Source of the DNA: Glossina fuscipes
Lineage: Eukaryota > Arthropoda > Insecta > Diptera > Glossinidae
DNA: 64,000 nucleotides
Direction: 5' to 3'
NCBI RefSeq assembly: GCF_014805625.2
Contig: NW_023998456.1
Coordinates: forward strand, 618,061 to 682,060
The notes below the pieces were generated by a model. The model was not told the DNA's origin. It saw nothing but the letters and a program-made list of their open reading frames with translations, and ran no database searches. This document shows positions 1-12,500 of the stretch, one piece after another (the first letter of the stretch is position 1; each line of letters opens with the position of its first letter). A program made the position numbers and the translations under genes.

Positions 1-991
1 AGAGGCATTAGATTAATGCATAAAAATTAAGAGACGTCTGTTCATAATTCTGACGCATAGAATTACTTAAATAAACACCACGCTCAAACACTATACCTTA
101 TCTTAATACTTTGCCCCAAAGAAAGGAACCCGTATTAAATATCCCATGATAATCGAAAGAAACTTGTAGTGGTATTCTGAACAACATTACAGAGGCATTT
201 CTAGTCATAACTCATTGTTTTGCTTGTGATTTGCGTGACCTAACAACCCCGTTGTTTTATATAAGATGGTGAAACGATTAATTATGATTATTCCTTCGGA
301 ACACCGAACTTGATATGAATCCAAAAAAAGAAAAACACAAATTGCTTTCAATTATGAGCAGTGACCGGTTTCAACACTTAAATATACTCTTCACTCTTAC
401 AACCTCTTAACGACAGTAATGTACTTTATAGGGATTTCTGATAATAATTACACCCTACGCCACTTGTCGCACAAAGGTGGATTACGTTCGTGCGGATGTA
501 CCATATACGAGGCCGCTAAGGATTTGAAATATGAAAATTGAATATTGATCAATTTAGAGTCATCTTCTAAATAGATCTGTCCGTCCGTTTGATGTCCACA
601 CATATATTTTGACCCTGAACCTACAGGCCGCAATTATTGAGACATTGTAATGAAACTCGGTCCAAGGATAAACTCTATTGAAAATGTTTGCGATCGGCCA
701 CTTGCCACAAAACGCCTGTTCTTGGTAAGTATAAAATAGTACGTATTAAAACCACCTATAAGAAGTAAAGATTCTACACCTGTCAAATACGAAAGTGCAG
801 TATTATCCAAGATGTACTCTGAGGGGTCAAATTCCTTTTCTCTACTTACTTTATTCGCGATTGTCGCATGAATTGTTGAATTTTTCTGGCAGCTTGATTT
901 TGGGTTGTCTGCGAATAAGTGCGTCTGAGGAGAGAAAAAACAAAACGAAGAAAGAAAAATGCAACTCTGTCCGATTTTTCAGTCATTTATC
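1..991. other. 3' flank of Camta exon 20 (UTR or last intron)
   Basis: No open frame with recognisable protein content was found. Part of 440-640 is moderately GC-richer and holds the GTCCGTCCG motif shared by the dispersed intronic repeats, so it is probably repeat-derived. It is either 3' UTR plus flank, if the TAA at 992 is used, or the start of a last intron. Confidence 0.5.
850..855 (-). promoter_or_regulatory. Candidate polyadenylation signal AATAAA
   Basis: A perfect AATAAA on the minus strand lies about 137 bases past the TAA of exon 20. It would suit a transcript that ends with that stop. Such hexamers are common in AT-rich DNA, so this is only suggestive. Confidence 0.3.
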
Positions 992-1476
992 TTACTTTAA
1001 TGGTCCTGAGGGACTAGTCTCATTGTGTATAGCTGTTGAGCAGTTCAATTTGTTTGCTTGTGGCGAATTTAATCTGGTGTCGGTTGAGAAGGGGCAATGA
1101 TGATGAAGATCAAGCTTATTGTTGTTGCTGCTGTTGTTGTGGCCGTTATAGCTTTCAAAAAAACTCGATAAACACTGTGAAGAGTTTGCATTGTTGTCTT
1201 CCAAGTATTGATTATTAGGAGATGCATTTTGTGTAGGTAGGGATTTCTTAAATCGCTTATTGCGGCGATATGAACGATAACCGTGTTGTATGACTAGAGC
1301 AGCATTTGTCATTTGCCGATAATAGGCAAACTGCTTGTAACGGCGATAATAATTTTGTATTACAATTGCGGCTGTACGTTCTTTGTTTTGTTCTTCTAGT
1401 TTCTGACGACCCTTATAAGAGCGATAAGCTTTTTGTATGCATTTAGCCGCCTCATATAGTTCACGTTGTTCGGTAT
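992..1476 (-). CDS. Camta: Camta exon 20: three IQ calmodulin-binding motifs and C-terminus
   Basis: This exon reads D-TEQRELYEAAKCIQKAYRS and carries three IQ motifs: CIQKAYRSYKGRQK, IVIQNYYRRYKQF and LVIQHGYRSYRRNKRFKK. These are the expected calmodulin contact sites. A polar tail with Asn and Ser runs follows, then SPSGPLK and TAA at 994-992. The same bases hold a good donor (TTAAA|GTAAGA, at 995-990), so the true exon may end at 996 and continue in a final exon outside the window. The start of the exon (acceptor TATCTTTAG) is firm. Confidence 0.93.
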
Positions 1477-4400
1477 CTAAAGATAATAAAAGGAAATATA
1501 TTTTTAATTTTTTGTTTAATATTAACTATTGTTAAAACTTTTTCTTACCTGTCAAGGTTAATTTAGAAAAATCAGCTACGAACGGATATTGAGTGCTGCT
1601 AGAGGCGTGTAAAAATTCTGTTAATTGTTTTGTTGAAGGCGGAGGACTTGGTGAGCTGACCGATGGATCATGTCCCAAAATTGAATAACTAGCTGGCGAT
1701 TGTAAAGGTCCCGAGCTAGCCGGACTTAAACTGGAACAGGGTGTACTTACATCGTGATAACGATAACTACTATGATCATTAAAATCGAAAGCGAAATCAT
1801 TATCGAAATGAGTGTTAGGCAAAGAGTCCAATAATGGGTCCATAAAACTATCATTTAAACCTGATGATTCTGAATTTAAAGGCTCGGTCATGGGACTGCC
1901 TAAAATCATCATTTCATCCGCTTCATTCTGTCAAAGTAAAAAAGAAGAAGATACAATTTCCATAAAACTATCACGCGAAATATCGGTAAGAAATTAACAC
2001 TAAGGAGACATACCTTTATATGTTCAGGCATAGCAGCTATGATATGTTCAGCGAGAGTTAAAACTTTAGCATCTGAGTCCCCTGCAAATGTCAGAAATAA
2101 TAATTTTTCATAATAAGTACATTGATCCAGGGAGGAGGCGATTGGCGAAAATTTGTTAACCAAGAAATATATAGTTAACACCAAACCAAAATACATACAC
2201 GCACACAGATAGATATGTATATGTATATATATATATATATATATATAGCAAATTACTACATCAAAGAACCATAAGTACGGAAAATAACATTAATAACAAT
2301 TGTATATATATGTATGTATATATATGTAAGAGTTCAATAATATACAAAAAAAAAAAAAAATTCAGAGGCACCAAAGTATTTTTTCCTTCTTTTTTTTTGG
2401 ATTTTTTGAATGTAACATTTAAAAGCTCGTGGTGAGTGGTAAAGATTTGTAATTTTATTTACATTTTTTTGATATTTACATGGAAATTAGCTAAAAGTGT
2501 GTGTGTATGTGTATGTATACGTATATGTGTATATATATATATATGTGACTGACTAGGTATATGTTAATTGCAAATCTAAAAGTGTGTCGATGTACAGGTG
2601 GAAACACACTCATTTTATATAATAACACGAAAATATATACCATATGCCATACAACACAGTAAACAACATCAATTGAAAATGAATTTCTTTTGTACATAAT
2701 TTTATATTTATTTATGTTAATATCAATGTGTGTATATCTTGATATGTGTATTATGTGTGCGCGTGTGCAACTTTTTTTTTTTTGGAAGAATGTCTACAAT
2801 TTTTTTTTTTTTCTTTTTTGTTGCTTTTCTATTTCTCGCACAAAACAACTACTAACAATATCGTTTGAGCAAGAAATTGTTAAATCATTAAATCACAACA
2901 GCAATAATAAAGAGACTATATTCCACAGAGTTAATTAGCCATAGAAATGTTCAAAGTTATATGTATATATATACGTATATATATTTATATATAAATATAT
3001 ATAGAAATAATATCAGTGATTATGTGGTTAGAGAGAGACAGAGAGATGATTAATGAGAATGAAATATAAAATAAAATGAAAAACGACGATTTGCGAGAAT
3101 AGTGTTCAAATTATTGCTTAAGGATGTGAACTGACCTACAACGCCTTCAATTGTTTTACTATTTGATATTGTTACTGCACTACATTCGTCGTTATCAATC
3201 GCCGAGCTGTCTTCGCTATCGTTATCTTTCTTGCGTGAAGGACTTGCATCACCTGTCGACACTTCGCCTAATTCGTGATGATTACAACAAGTGATTATAA
3301 AAATTGTAAAGTTTCATTTAAATTAAAATAATAAAAAACAAAAAAAAAAAAAAAAAACAAAAAAAAACAAAAAAAAAAAAATAGAAAACTCAGAGATGCC
3401 TCATGATGCTGGTCGCGTAATCGATAGAATGCAATTAAAACTTACATAAAGCAAAGTCCATTTTCCTTAATGGCGATAATAAAGTTCCAGTGGTATTCGA
3501 GGCTGCTAAAGTGTCCAAAGGTGAATCGAGCGTCATGCTATTAAAAGTGTCATGATGATGAGAATCAAAGCTAAATAAAAACAATCGTATATAACACATT
3601 TGAATTAATAGTTTTGTAATCTACCTATGCAAACGGTTGAATTCTTTATAGGATTTGACAGGTTTACTACGTATATCCATATTAATGCCACTATCAATAG
3701 ACGAGCGTTTGGAAAAACGACTACTATTGGGAGGACTTTGATTGCTAAATATAAAAAAAAANNNNNNNNNNGTGAGTCTATCTCAAGTCCTCCTTAGTGT
3801 TTCAAGCATCGACGAGAACGTAATATTGGCTTTTGGACCACAGCTGGTGTACGGCACAAAAAGTGAGCAAAGTGACCCATCGTGCGTTCAATTTTAAGGT
3901 GACCGGAAATTCTTTAATTAATCTAAACGGAATTAACATTAAATGTTGAAAACAATATTTGCGTAGCAAAGACGCAGAAAATAACTGCCACACGCCAAAG
4001 ATCAATGAAAATGGATTATTAAAGCACGATCAGCACGAATTTCCAACATTATACATGTAAGTGACTTTTAATGGAGAGAGAGCTAAACCTAAGTCGTAAT
4101 TGACAAGTTAAGCTAAGCCAAGCTAATCTTATATATGGTTGGTCCAGGTGATGGATTTCGAAGATTCGCTGCAAGGCGAAGATATTTTTCTTTCCTACAT
4201 TTTATTTCTTATTACCTTGTCATTGCTATCGGTCTTAAGAACACTCCATCGTGACTACGTTGCAAATCCATATTTTCAAATAGCGAAAATGAAGAACTAT
4301 TATCTTCACTTTCATCGTTGTTTAGCTAAAAAAGTTAAAGGTTATGTGTCATTGCGTTTTTCGTACAAATCTAAAAAAGTCCTACTTACCGAATATTTGT

Positions 4401-7400
4401 TCAGATTTAATGACAAGTTGTTTAGAGAACCGCGTCCATTTTTGCGTTGGCGTTCTTGTTCCAGTCTTTGTAGTTCTATTGCAATTTGTTTATGGCTGCA
4501 TATGAAGAAAGAGAAATGAGAAAGGAAATCAGAGAACTATTTTTTTGCAATGCCTACCCTTTCAAGTGAGCAACTTCTAGCGGTGTTTGCTGTATATGAT
4601 TTTTAATTTTCAAAGCATTTTGATTCCACTTGTACAACGTGATGGCCGTCTCCAAATAGCCGCGCGAACAGGCCCAAGTCTACAAAGTGAGAAATAAGGG
4701 GAAAAGAATGCTATTATTATAAAAACTAATTATTTTGTTGCATTAAGAGTTGTTACCAATGGCGTGTAACCGTAACCATCTTGACTAAAGGCGTCAATTT
4801 CAGTTTCCAAAATAATGTGAGGATTTTCGTTGCGCCAGCTTAATAACGCGCAGAGTAGCTTATTGTAGCCCAAAGCGGCTGCTAAATGTAACAAAGTCAT
4901 GCCCTTGTAACTAGCGGCTACATTACCCAGGCGTGTCTGCGTTGCGCTGGCACTATTTGGCCAAATCATTTTCATTAACTGATGACAATATCCGACCAAC
5001 TTCTCCTCCAAATTATCTTTTAACGAGAACAACTGGCGAAGGGATTTATTAGCCTCGTTTTTGGTTTGCATCACTTCCTCGATAGTAGATAAACGATGAT
5101 ATAAAGCGAATTTGTACAAGCAATCATTTGTGCTGGTATCAAACGGAGCCTCATGGCAAACCGACATTTTGTATTCGAACATTACTGAATTGGATACAAT
5201 GAAGCCCTCACACGATACTTGCATCGTAGCGTAGCCAACCTCGTGGGCCGGGCAATAACATCTTAGAACGCCTTCTTGTATCATAACTGTAGGCACTGGT
5301 TGGCCATCAAACAGTACAGTGTAGTTATTGCTAGCAGACCAAGGACCGGCCACTAGAACTTTAATGCCGCCCTCCGGGTAAGACCATTCTGGGCTAAAAT
5401 CGCAAATTGTCAACAGTTTTTTATCAGCTTGGACGTCAGTAACACTAACAATCGCATTATGGGAATACTGCGTTAGTTGTTGCAAGTCGCGCAATGATCT
5501 CTCATTATTTACTACTGTTGTGTTGTTACTGTTACTGTTGGGACTGTTGCCGTGAACCAAATTATTCGCTTGCTCTAAAGCGGTATTAGACAATGCTTGC
5601 TTGTCGTCTAAGTCTAATTCCGGAAATTCTACTAACATATCGAAAGCGTTCAAATTGACAAACACATTATCAGTAACGTCACTTTCCGTGTCTACGATAC
5701 CAGTCGTTGGCAAGCTGCCGTCAAGCCGTCGATCTCTCGTTTGATTATTTATTGTTGCTGTTGTAACATTGCAATCATTGCTAATGAAATCAATGCTATT
5801 CAATAAATTACGATCGTTTGCGGGCATGTTAGCGGTTAGCGTACGTTGTATATCCTCCTGAGATAAGTCCAAAGTCTCATTAAAAAATCCCAAACTATCG
5901 GCCAAGTCTGAGGTTTTCATCCGATGCTGGTCGTAATTTAGTGTCGTTGTTATTGTGTTCATACGTTGCTGAGCATTTTCGTTTGTACTAGTATTTATTA
6001 CAGAATTGTTACTGTGGTTGTTGTTGTTGCTGTTGCTGTTGCTGTTTTTGTTGTTATTTATACTATTATTACTGTTGGTTTTACATTTTTGATTATTTTG
6101 AGTTTTATCGGAATTGGAAGAATCTAATGTTGCACAACCATTTGAAGAATGAATGTTTGTTGTTATTTTGTTGTTGTTGTGATTATTGTTATTAGTGGAA
6201 GTAATAAGTGTCAGCTCATTGTCAGAAGTCATCTAAAATATAAATTGAAAGGCAAAGGTAGTGTATAAGGATAACATTAAAAGTGATCTACAAAGCAGAA
6301 TAAAGTATATTTATTAAAATGTACCGCGAGGAGCTGCTAAACAAGTGATACCAGAAACTAATAAGAGCTGTGTCCGAAATCTTCATATTCGTCACACAAA
6401 AAATTAAAAAGAAAACAACGGTGACAGTCAGAAAGTGGCCGCAGCCTAGTCGATGTATGCCCAATCGTTAGTATTTTTGTCTTTCCCTACGGAACACCAG
6501 GCATGGTCTACCGCATTGAGTTTTAAACCCGCGAACATCAACTTGGTAAATGCAATTTTTATCCACTTGCCTATGACGCCTCTTACTTAGTAAGAATCCT
6601 CTGGTGTCTCTCTTTATGAAAGTACCCTAAACTCCATCGCATAGCGATTTGGATCGGCGAAGTAAGCTGACTTAATAGTGGCGATTGTTACCCACTAGTC
6701 TACCCGGTTCCAAATCAAATGAAATTTCGATATTTTGTAATATTGGGTACTCATGGCCGACTTTTTCTAATACAGCGTCACTCACAGAATATACGTGGAA
6801 ATTGGTACCTTTGTATTATTTGCTGCAGTTTATGGGTAATGAAATCTTCACTTTTGGAAATAGGGATGCCCACAACTTATATCGTACTGCGAGTGCGTCC
6901 TTTTACTTCTTTCCCCCGTTTTCAATACCAGTCTCTTGGCAAGAGCTCGCAATGATTTTGTCAAATTTGAATTGGAGGACGTTGGCCACAAGCAGCTAAG
7001 CCGACGGATGGGCGGACAGATAGACGGGCAGATAGACGGACAGACGAACACTTTATAAAATCTGTGAAAGCTTACTCCGGGGCGCTGCAAACGATTTGTC
7101 AGAATCAACATACTCTCTCAAACCCTCGTTGATAGATATAAAAATGTTGGGGGGTTGAACCTCTTTTAAAATATTCTCACTTATAATCTGGTCTCACCTT
7201 ACGGGTGCTCTGTTACAGTTGTTGCAATCAAATTTTGCAACACTTTATCCGTAAGAAGCCGAAGTAGGTTCGGAGAAGAAAAACAATCTCATGTCAAGAA
7301 ATCTCTTGCAAACGTCTTTCAAAATTACTCTACCTCCCGCGTTTTAGCGGAAATGAATTATCGAAATTCTTCTTCTCTATATTGCATAACAAGTTTCTAT

Positions 7401-9512
7401 TAAGTATATGCTGGAGAGTCGCTCATTCAATAGCGTGGAGGCCCAATAAGAAAGAAATTATGTAAGTGATGAAATTATTTGGTTTGCGTCGAATTCTTTG
7501 ATATCCGCTAATACATTGCGTACGATATTTGATTGTAAGAGAAACGCTAATTATTAGTGATATCAGTTACCTATCGCATTATATATATTGTGTTTTTAGA
7601 GAGTTTGACATGAATACTTGGTTCTTGACAAGTTTTTGTGTTAATGCTTCCAATGGCACACAGAATAGCGACATGTGTCACTGACATAAGTCCCTACCTT
7701 CTGAAGTATTAAACCAGTAATACAATGCGATGTGATTATCAACATTCATCAGTCTGATGAAGGTAAGGTCTTCTTGAGATAAATACCTGCTTGCACTATA
7801 ATAATTCCTTGGTTCCCCTTTGAATGCTTATAAAACCAATTATGGGACAATTTGTAAGCGTTCAGACCTTTTTCAGTGTTAAAGAAGATGGTCGATGTGG
7901 ACGATAATGAGGTTTTCCGATTGATATTTAAGTGTAAGCCACGTCTAATCATATCGCAATTGTGAAGCATTCCATTCACCGCATCAACCATTCGACTAAA
8001 ATTTTGTTTTTATAACGACTTGACAAAGTGAGACATTTTAAAAGCAGGGCCCGTAAAAATGTTCCGATCCAAGTGATCGAAGGATCTTGAAATTTACGAT
8101 CTGTAGGTTGAAAATATGTCTGTACGAACGGACACTGGATGGACATATAGCAGAAATGGGCAAACATGTTCAAGTCGATTCGAACGACTATTCTGACTCA
8201 CTTGGTATAAATAAGTGTCGACGTACTTCAAAACGTTCTAGACGGGTATTGTTTATATCCGCACTAAACTTAGTTTGCTCCATAAAACGAGAGCTGTAGG
8301 GCATAATCGAAAAGATCTACTATTGCGTGGAGCATATTGTAATTGATTAGCAGAAAAAGTTAAGCGATTCCGGTACGTTTAGAAGCATGTGAGCATCGAG
8401 CACCGAGAATTTTCGTTTGCTAAAGATCTTTGCTTACCTTCACCGATTCAATAATTTCATGACCATTCATTTTAATGGAGTTTTTTGCATTCTCGGCACT
8501 ATTTGCCTGGGACGTTATGCATGGAGAATTGCCAGACTTTTGATTTAAATCGATGTACGATTGTGACGATGATGACGATGAAGATGACGAAGACGTAGAT
8601 AGAGTTTCGGATATTGAATCTGATGATGAAGATGTTGAGTTGGTTTGTTGAACGTGCGGTTGCAGATGATGCATGTATTTCTGGGATGGTGAGAGTTCGT
8701 GTTCGGGTGACATGCACATTGGTTCGACCGTTGAAGAGCTCGATGAGGACACTGATGGCAATAACTGTTGCTGGTGGTCGTTCATCTTACAGCATTCTTG
8801 AGAAAGTGCGCGTTGCTGTTGATATTATTGTTTATGATATTTGCATCATTTTGTAAGGTTACTGCTACACCAGTAGCAACAGCAATAGCCTCATCATTCG
8901 TATCAAACTTCGAGTCGTTATTACTGACGTTTGTGTTGTGGTTAATTTTATTAGAATTTGAATATGTTGTTGATGATGTTGTTTTTGTCGTATTGTGGTT
9001 TTGTGTACTCAACAAATCAACGTCATTCATAATGGGTGTAGAGGATGTGCTATTATTACTGATATAAGTATTATTATTGTTGTTGGACCCACCACCACCA
9101 GCACCATTACTATCAATAACATTGCCATTACCGCTGTCCATTGCAGTTATGGTTGTCTTGGCAATTTGAAAATTTTGTTGCAATTGTTGTTGTTGTTGTT
9201 GTTGCTGTGAAATATTATTATTACCAGTGTTGACATTATTATTACTATTAAATCGTTGTAAATTTACATGTTGTTGAGAATTATTATTATTGTTGTTGCT
9301 GTTATTATTATTGTGGTTATTATGATTATTGCTATTACTGCTGCTGTTACTCTTATTGTGTAACTGATTGAAATTTGATTGATTCACTGACATTTGCTGA
9401 TGCTGTTGTTGCTGCTGTTGTTGATGCTGGACAAGAATATTGTTTCTTGTGGTTATAAATTGATGAGACGATGAATTTGTTGCGTTGTTGTTATTAGTGT
9501 TTGTATTACTAC

Positions 9513-9549
<37 letters not shown>

Positions 9550-12500
9550 ATAATGCCTAAAATTTTGCTGATGTTGTTGCTCGTTGTTTGGCGGTATTAT
9601 TTGAAATTTGATGGCAGATTCTTGAGCCAACTGTTGCATTTGATTGTGGTTATGCTGTTGATGATAATGAGAATATTGCTGACCTTCCATACTGGAGGCT
9701 TCACGGGCAGATCTTCGCTCTGACCATCTCGAATACAACTTTTTAAGTGAACATATTTATAAAACCAAGAAAGTTTTAAACAATTGCTCTCTCGAAAAAT
9801 TACTTTATACTAACCTTAGGACCTATTACAACATTTGGTGCTGACCCTGTATTGTAAGCGCAACTGTCAGTTGACATTGTTGGTGTTATACGTTTTTCAG
9901 TACTTGATTTCACTAAACTAGGCTTACGTATTACCGGATGTGAACAAGTCTTGCCATCAGCACACGAAGCACCCCCACAACCGCAATCTAATTGTTTAAC
10001 CAAAGCCGCCTGCCGTGATAAACGTTGTTTTTCCATTAGTTGACAAACAATCGATTCGACAGTCTCTGCGGTCTAGCGAGTTTTAGTTGAGAAGCAAATA
10101 TTTGAACATTAGTATAAAAGAAAAACAAAAAAAAAACTTTTCACTTACCGATATTTCAATATCATTTCCCGAATCCGATTCGTCATCTGATGTCACTGTT
10201 GATACTATGGAATAAGGAAAACAAAAAGAAACAAATTAGGCTCGCCTTTCCCGCGATGTCAGAGAAGTCACCATATCGTTGTTTTATAATTATAAAAATT
10301 AATTAATCGATTTTGAAAAGTCATTTAGTCGGTGAATGACACTTTGAAAAGACCTTAAATTTGATATTATAGCCATTAGGATAAAAAAAAAAGCTGCCAC
10401 TGAATCTTTTATGCGCATCACCGTTAGTCTAAAAAAAATCTCTAAAAAAAGGAAAAGCTATATTTTCAGTTAACAGATAGGTGGGCGGCCAGACTGACTG
10501 ACAAACATGTCTAGAACTGTTCATGTTCGATAGCGATGAATAATATGAACACGTCATATAGTGTTTGAAGTTTCTTTCTCGGACCTTTTATCAAAAGAAT
10601 GGAATTTCAATATTGCTAATATTGAATACGTGCAGCCGACTGTTCCTGTTTTTTTACGGGTACTACAAGATTACTCATAGAATATTAATGACAATTTTTA
10701 GCCACGTACTTGTCGTGGTGTATAAGTAACGAGAGAAAAATCAAGTCTTTTTTACTTTTCTAAAACAGAGGCTGTCTCAGGTGGACCGACCAATCTGCGT
10801 GCAAGACTTTCGTATGTCTCTGCCAAATTTGAAGCAGATAGCTCTCCTTTTTCAATAAGAAGAATGATTAGCACAGCCATTATACAGACGGATGGACAGA
10901 AATATATTTTGATAGTATTCGAGCCGTTTTCTGGCATAATATCCTCGGAATAGCTGATCTTTTCTTCAGTGTGGGCTACAAAAAACAACGTAATTGACTT
11001 TTAAGTTAAGTGACTTACGCATAGGTTTCAGTTGACTGACCAGCTCTTCTTTAGTCCACTCCTTCTTATCGCCCCATAAACTTATGCTGGGTGCTATAAC
11101 AGCCATTTTATTATCATCAGGATAGGGAACATTTAAATAGTGAACCAAAACAATATCAGGATTCTAGAGAGAAGAAAATCAAAGATATTATTAAGCATTA
11201 TAAGCAGCATCAACAAGCATGCAGGCATAAAAATAGTTAAGTTATATGTTAAGCTTAGATATGAAGACATCGTAATATCGTAATATTACCTGTAACAACC
11301 AATAACATCTGCGATGAAATGTGGGCAAAATCGCAGAGTGTACATAACAACCGTAAATGCACTGGCGGCCATGCGGAAGGAAGAAAAAAAACAAATAAAC
11401 ATATAAAGAATATTATTGAAGAAAACAAATCTATAAAATCGCTTTAATGAAATTAGTTTAAGGCTGACAAGAGAACGAAAGAAAGAAAAAAACCAACCTC
11501 CCCTTCCTAAACAATCTCAAGAGATGGATTGAGTTAAGCGAGAGAGCGAACGAGTTGAAAACAATTTAATGCCAAAATATGTTTTCATTGAAAAACTGAA
11601 TAGGAGGGAAACTGTGCATACAATGTACTGTGATAACAATGTATATATATATATATATCTTTTTTTTTAATGCTGATATACCGCTGACTGTTAATCTAAT
11701 TCAACTGCAAACACACTTAGACAAACGCCACATGAAATTTAAGTTGCATACTCGGTAGGGAAGTGGGAGAGAAAGGAGGGGGAGAGAGTGAATCGTATGA
11801 ATATTAGTTATCGCGTAAAAGACTTCCAGACATTAGACAGACGCGTTGTTGTCTTAACATTTCCGTCTTCAAATAAAACATAAATCTTCTAATATAGTTA
11901 ACATACATACAAATATCATTTAGAGACACGCACTAAACAAAAAAGGTTGGCAAAATAAATAACAACAACAAATAAAACAAATACAAATTTTTGTTCAGTT
12001 CGAGGCGAATCGCGTGCACCTACTAGCTTTGGTAAATATATAAAATTCCTAACAAAAACACTCCGTAAGGATCATAGGTAATTTTTTCTTGGATTTGTGG
12101 CGATCGAAAGATGACATGTACGCTAAAGTGCAATTGATTTGCAAGCAGGAATTTTCCAAGAACAAAGGACCGGAAGGATGGACTTTTAATTTTATTAGAC
12201 AGAAATGTGAACATACGCACTATTCGCTTTAAAGGACCCAATAGGGTACCCCCTAGCTCTTATAGTGAGAAAGTTTCAGCCAAGACAGGCGTTACTCTTC
12301 GTTTCATCTTAACAAGTTAATAATAGCCAATAGCGCATATTTTCCTCTCGAGCTTTAAGGGAGCTCCGAAAAGTATATTTACAAACTCTGGATTGATAGA
12401 AGACAAGCAGGCAACTTTTTGATATTTCCATTTTTCCTTACTCCTAACGTTACGTGCAAGTCATACGCACCTTTAAACTTGATCTGTGTCGATTATTGTT

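Larger units (their letters stand above)
3745..4215 (-). other. Camta intron 14 with assembly gap and repeat fragment
   Basis: The intron lies between exons 14 and 15. It contains a 10-N gap beside a poly-A run. After the gap comes a block (about 3772-3860) that matches the end of a dispersed repeat found elsewhere in the window. The rest has no coding signal. Confidence 0.85.

Noticed and set aside
1036..1218. Plus-strand ORF with a Cys run
   Set aside because: It is antisense to the Asn-rich tail of exon 20.
4139..4519. Plus-strand ORF of 126 codons
   Set aside because: It is antisense to Camta exons 13 and 14 and their intron and has no family features.
8499..8717. Minus-strand ORF in another frame, MHVTRTRTLTIPEIHAS
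   Set aside because: It is a shadow of the Ser-rich exon 10 triplet repeats.
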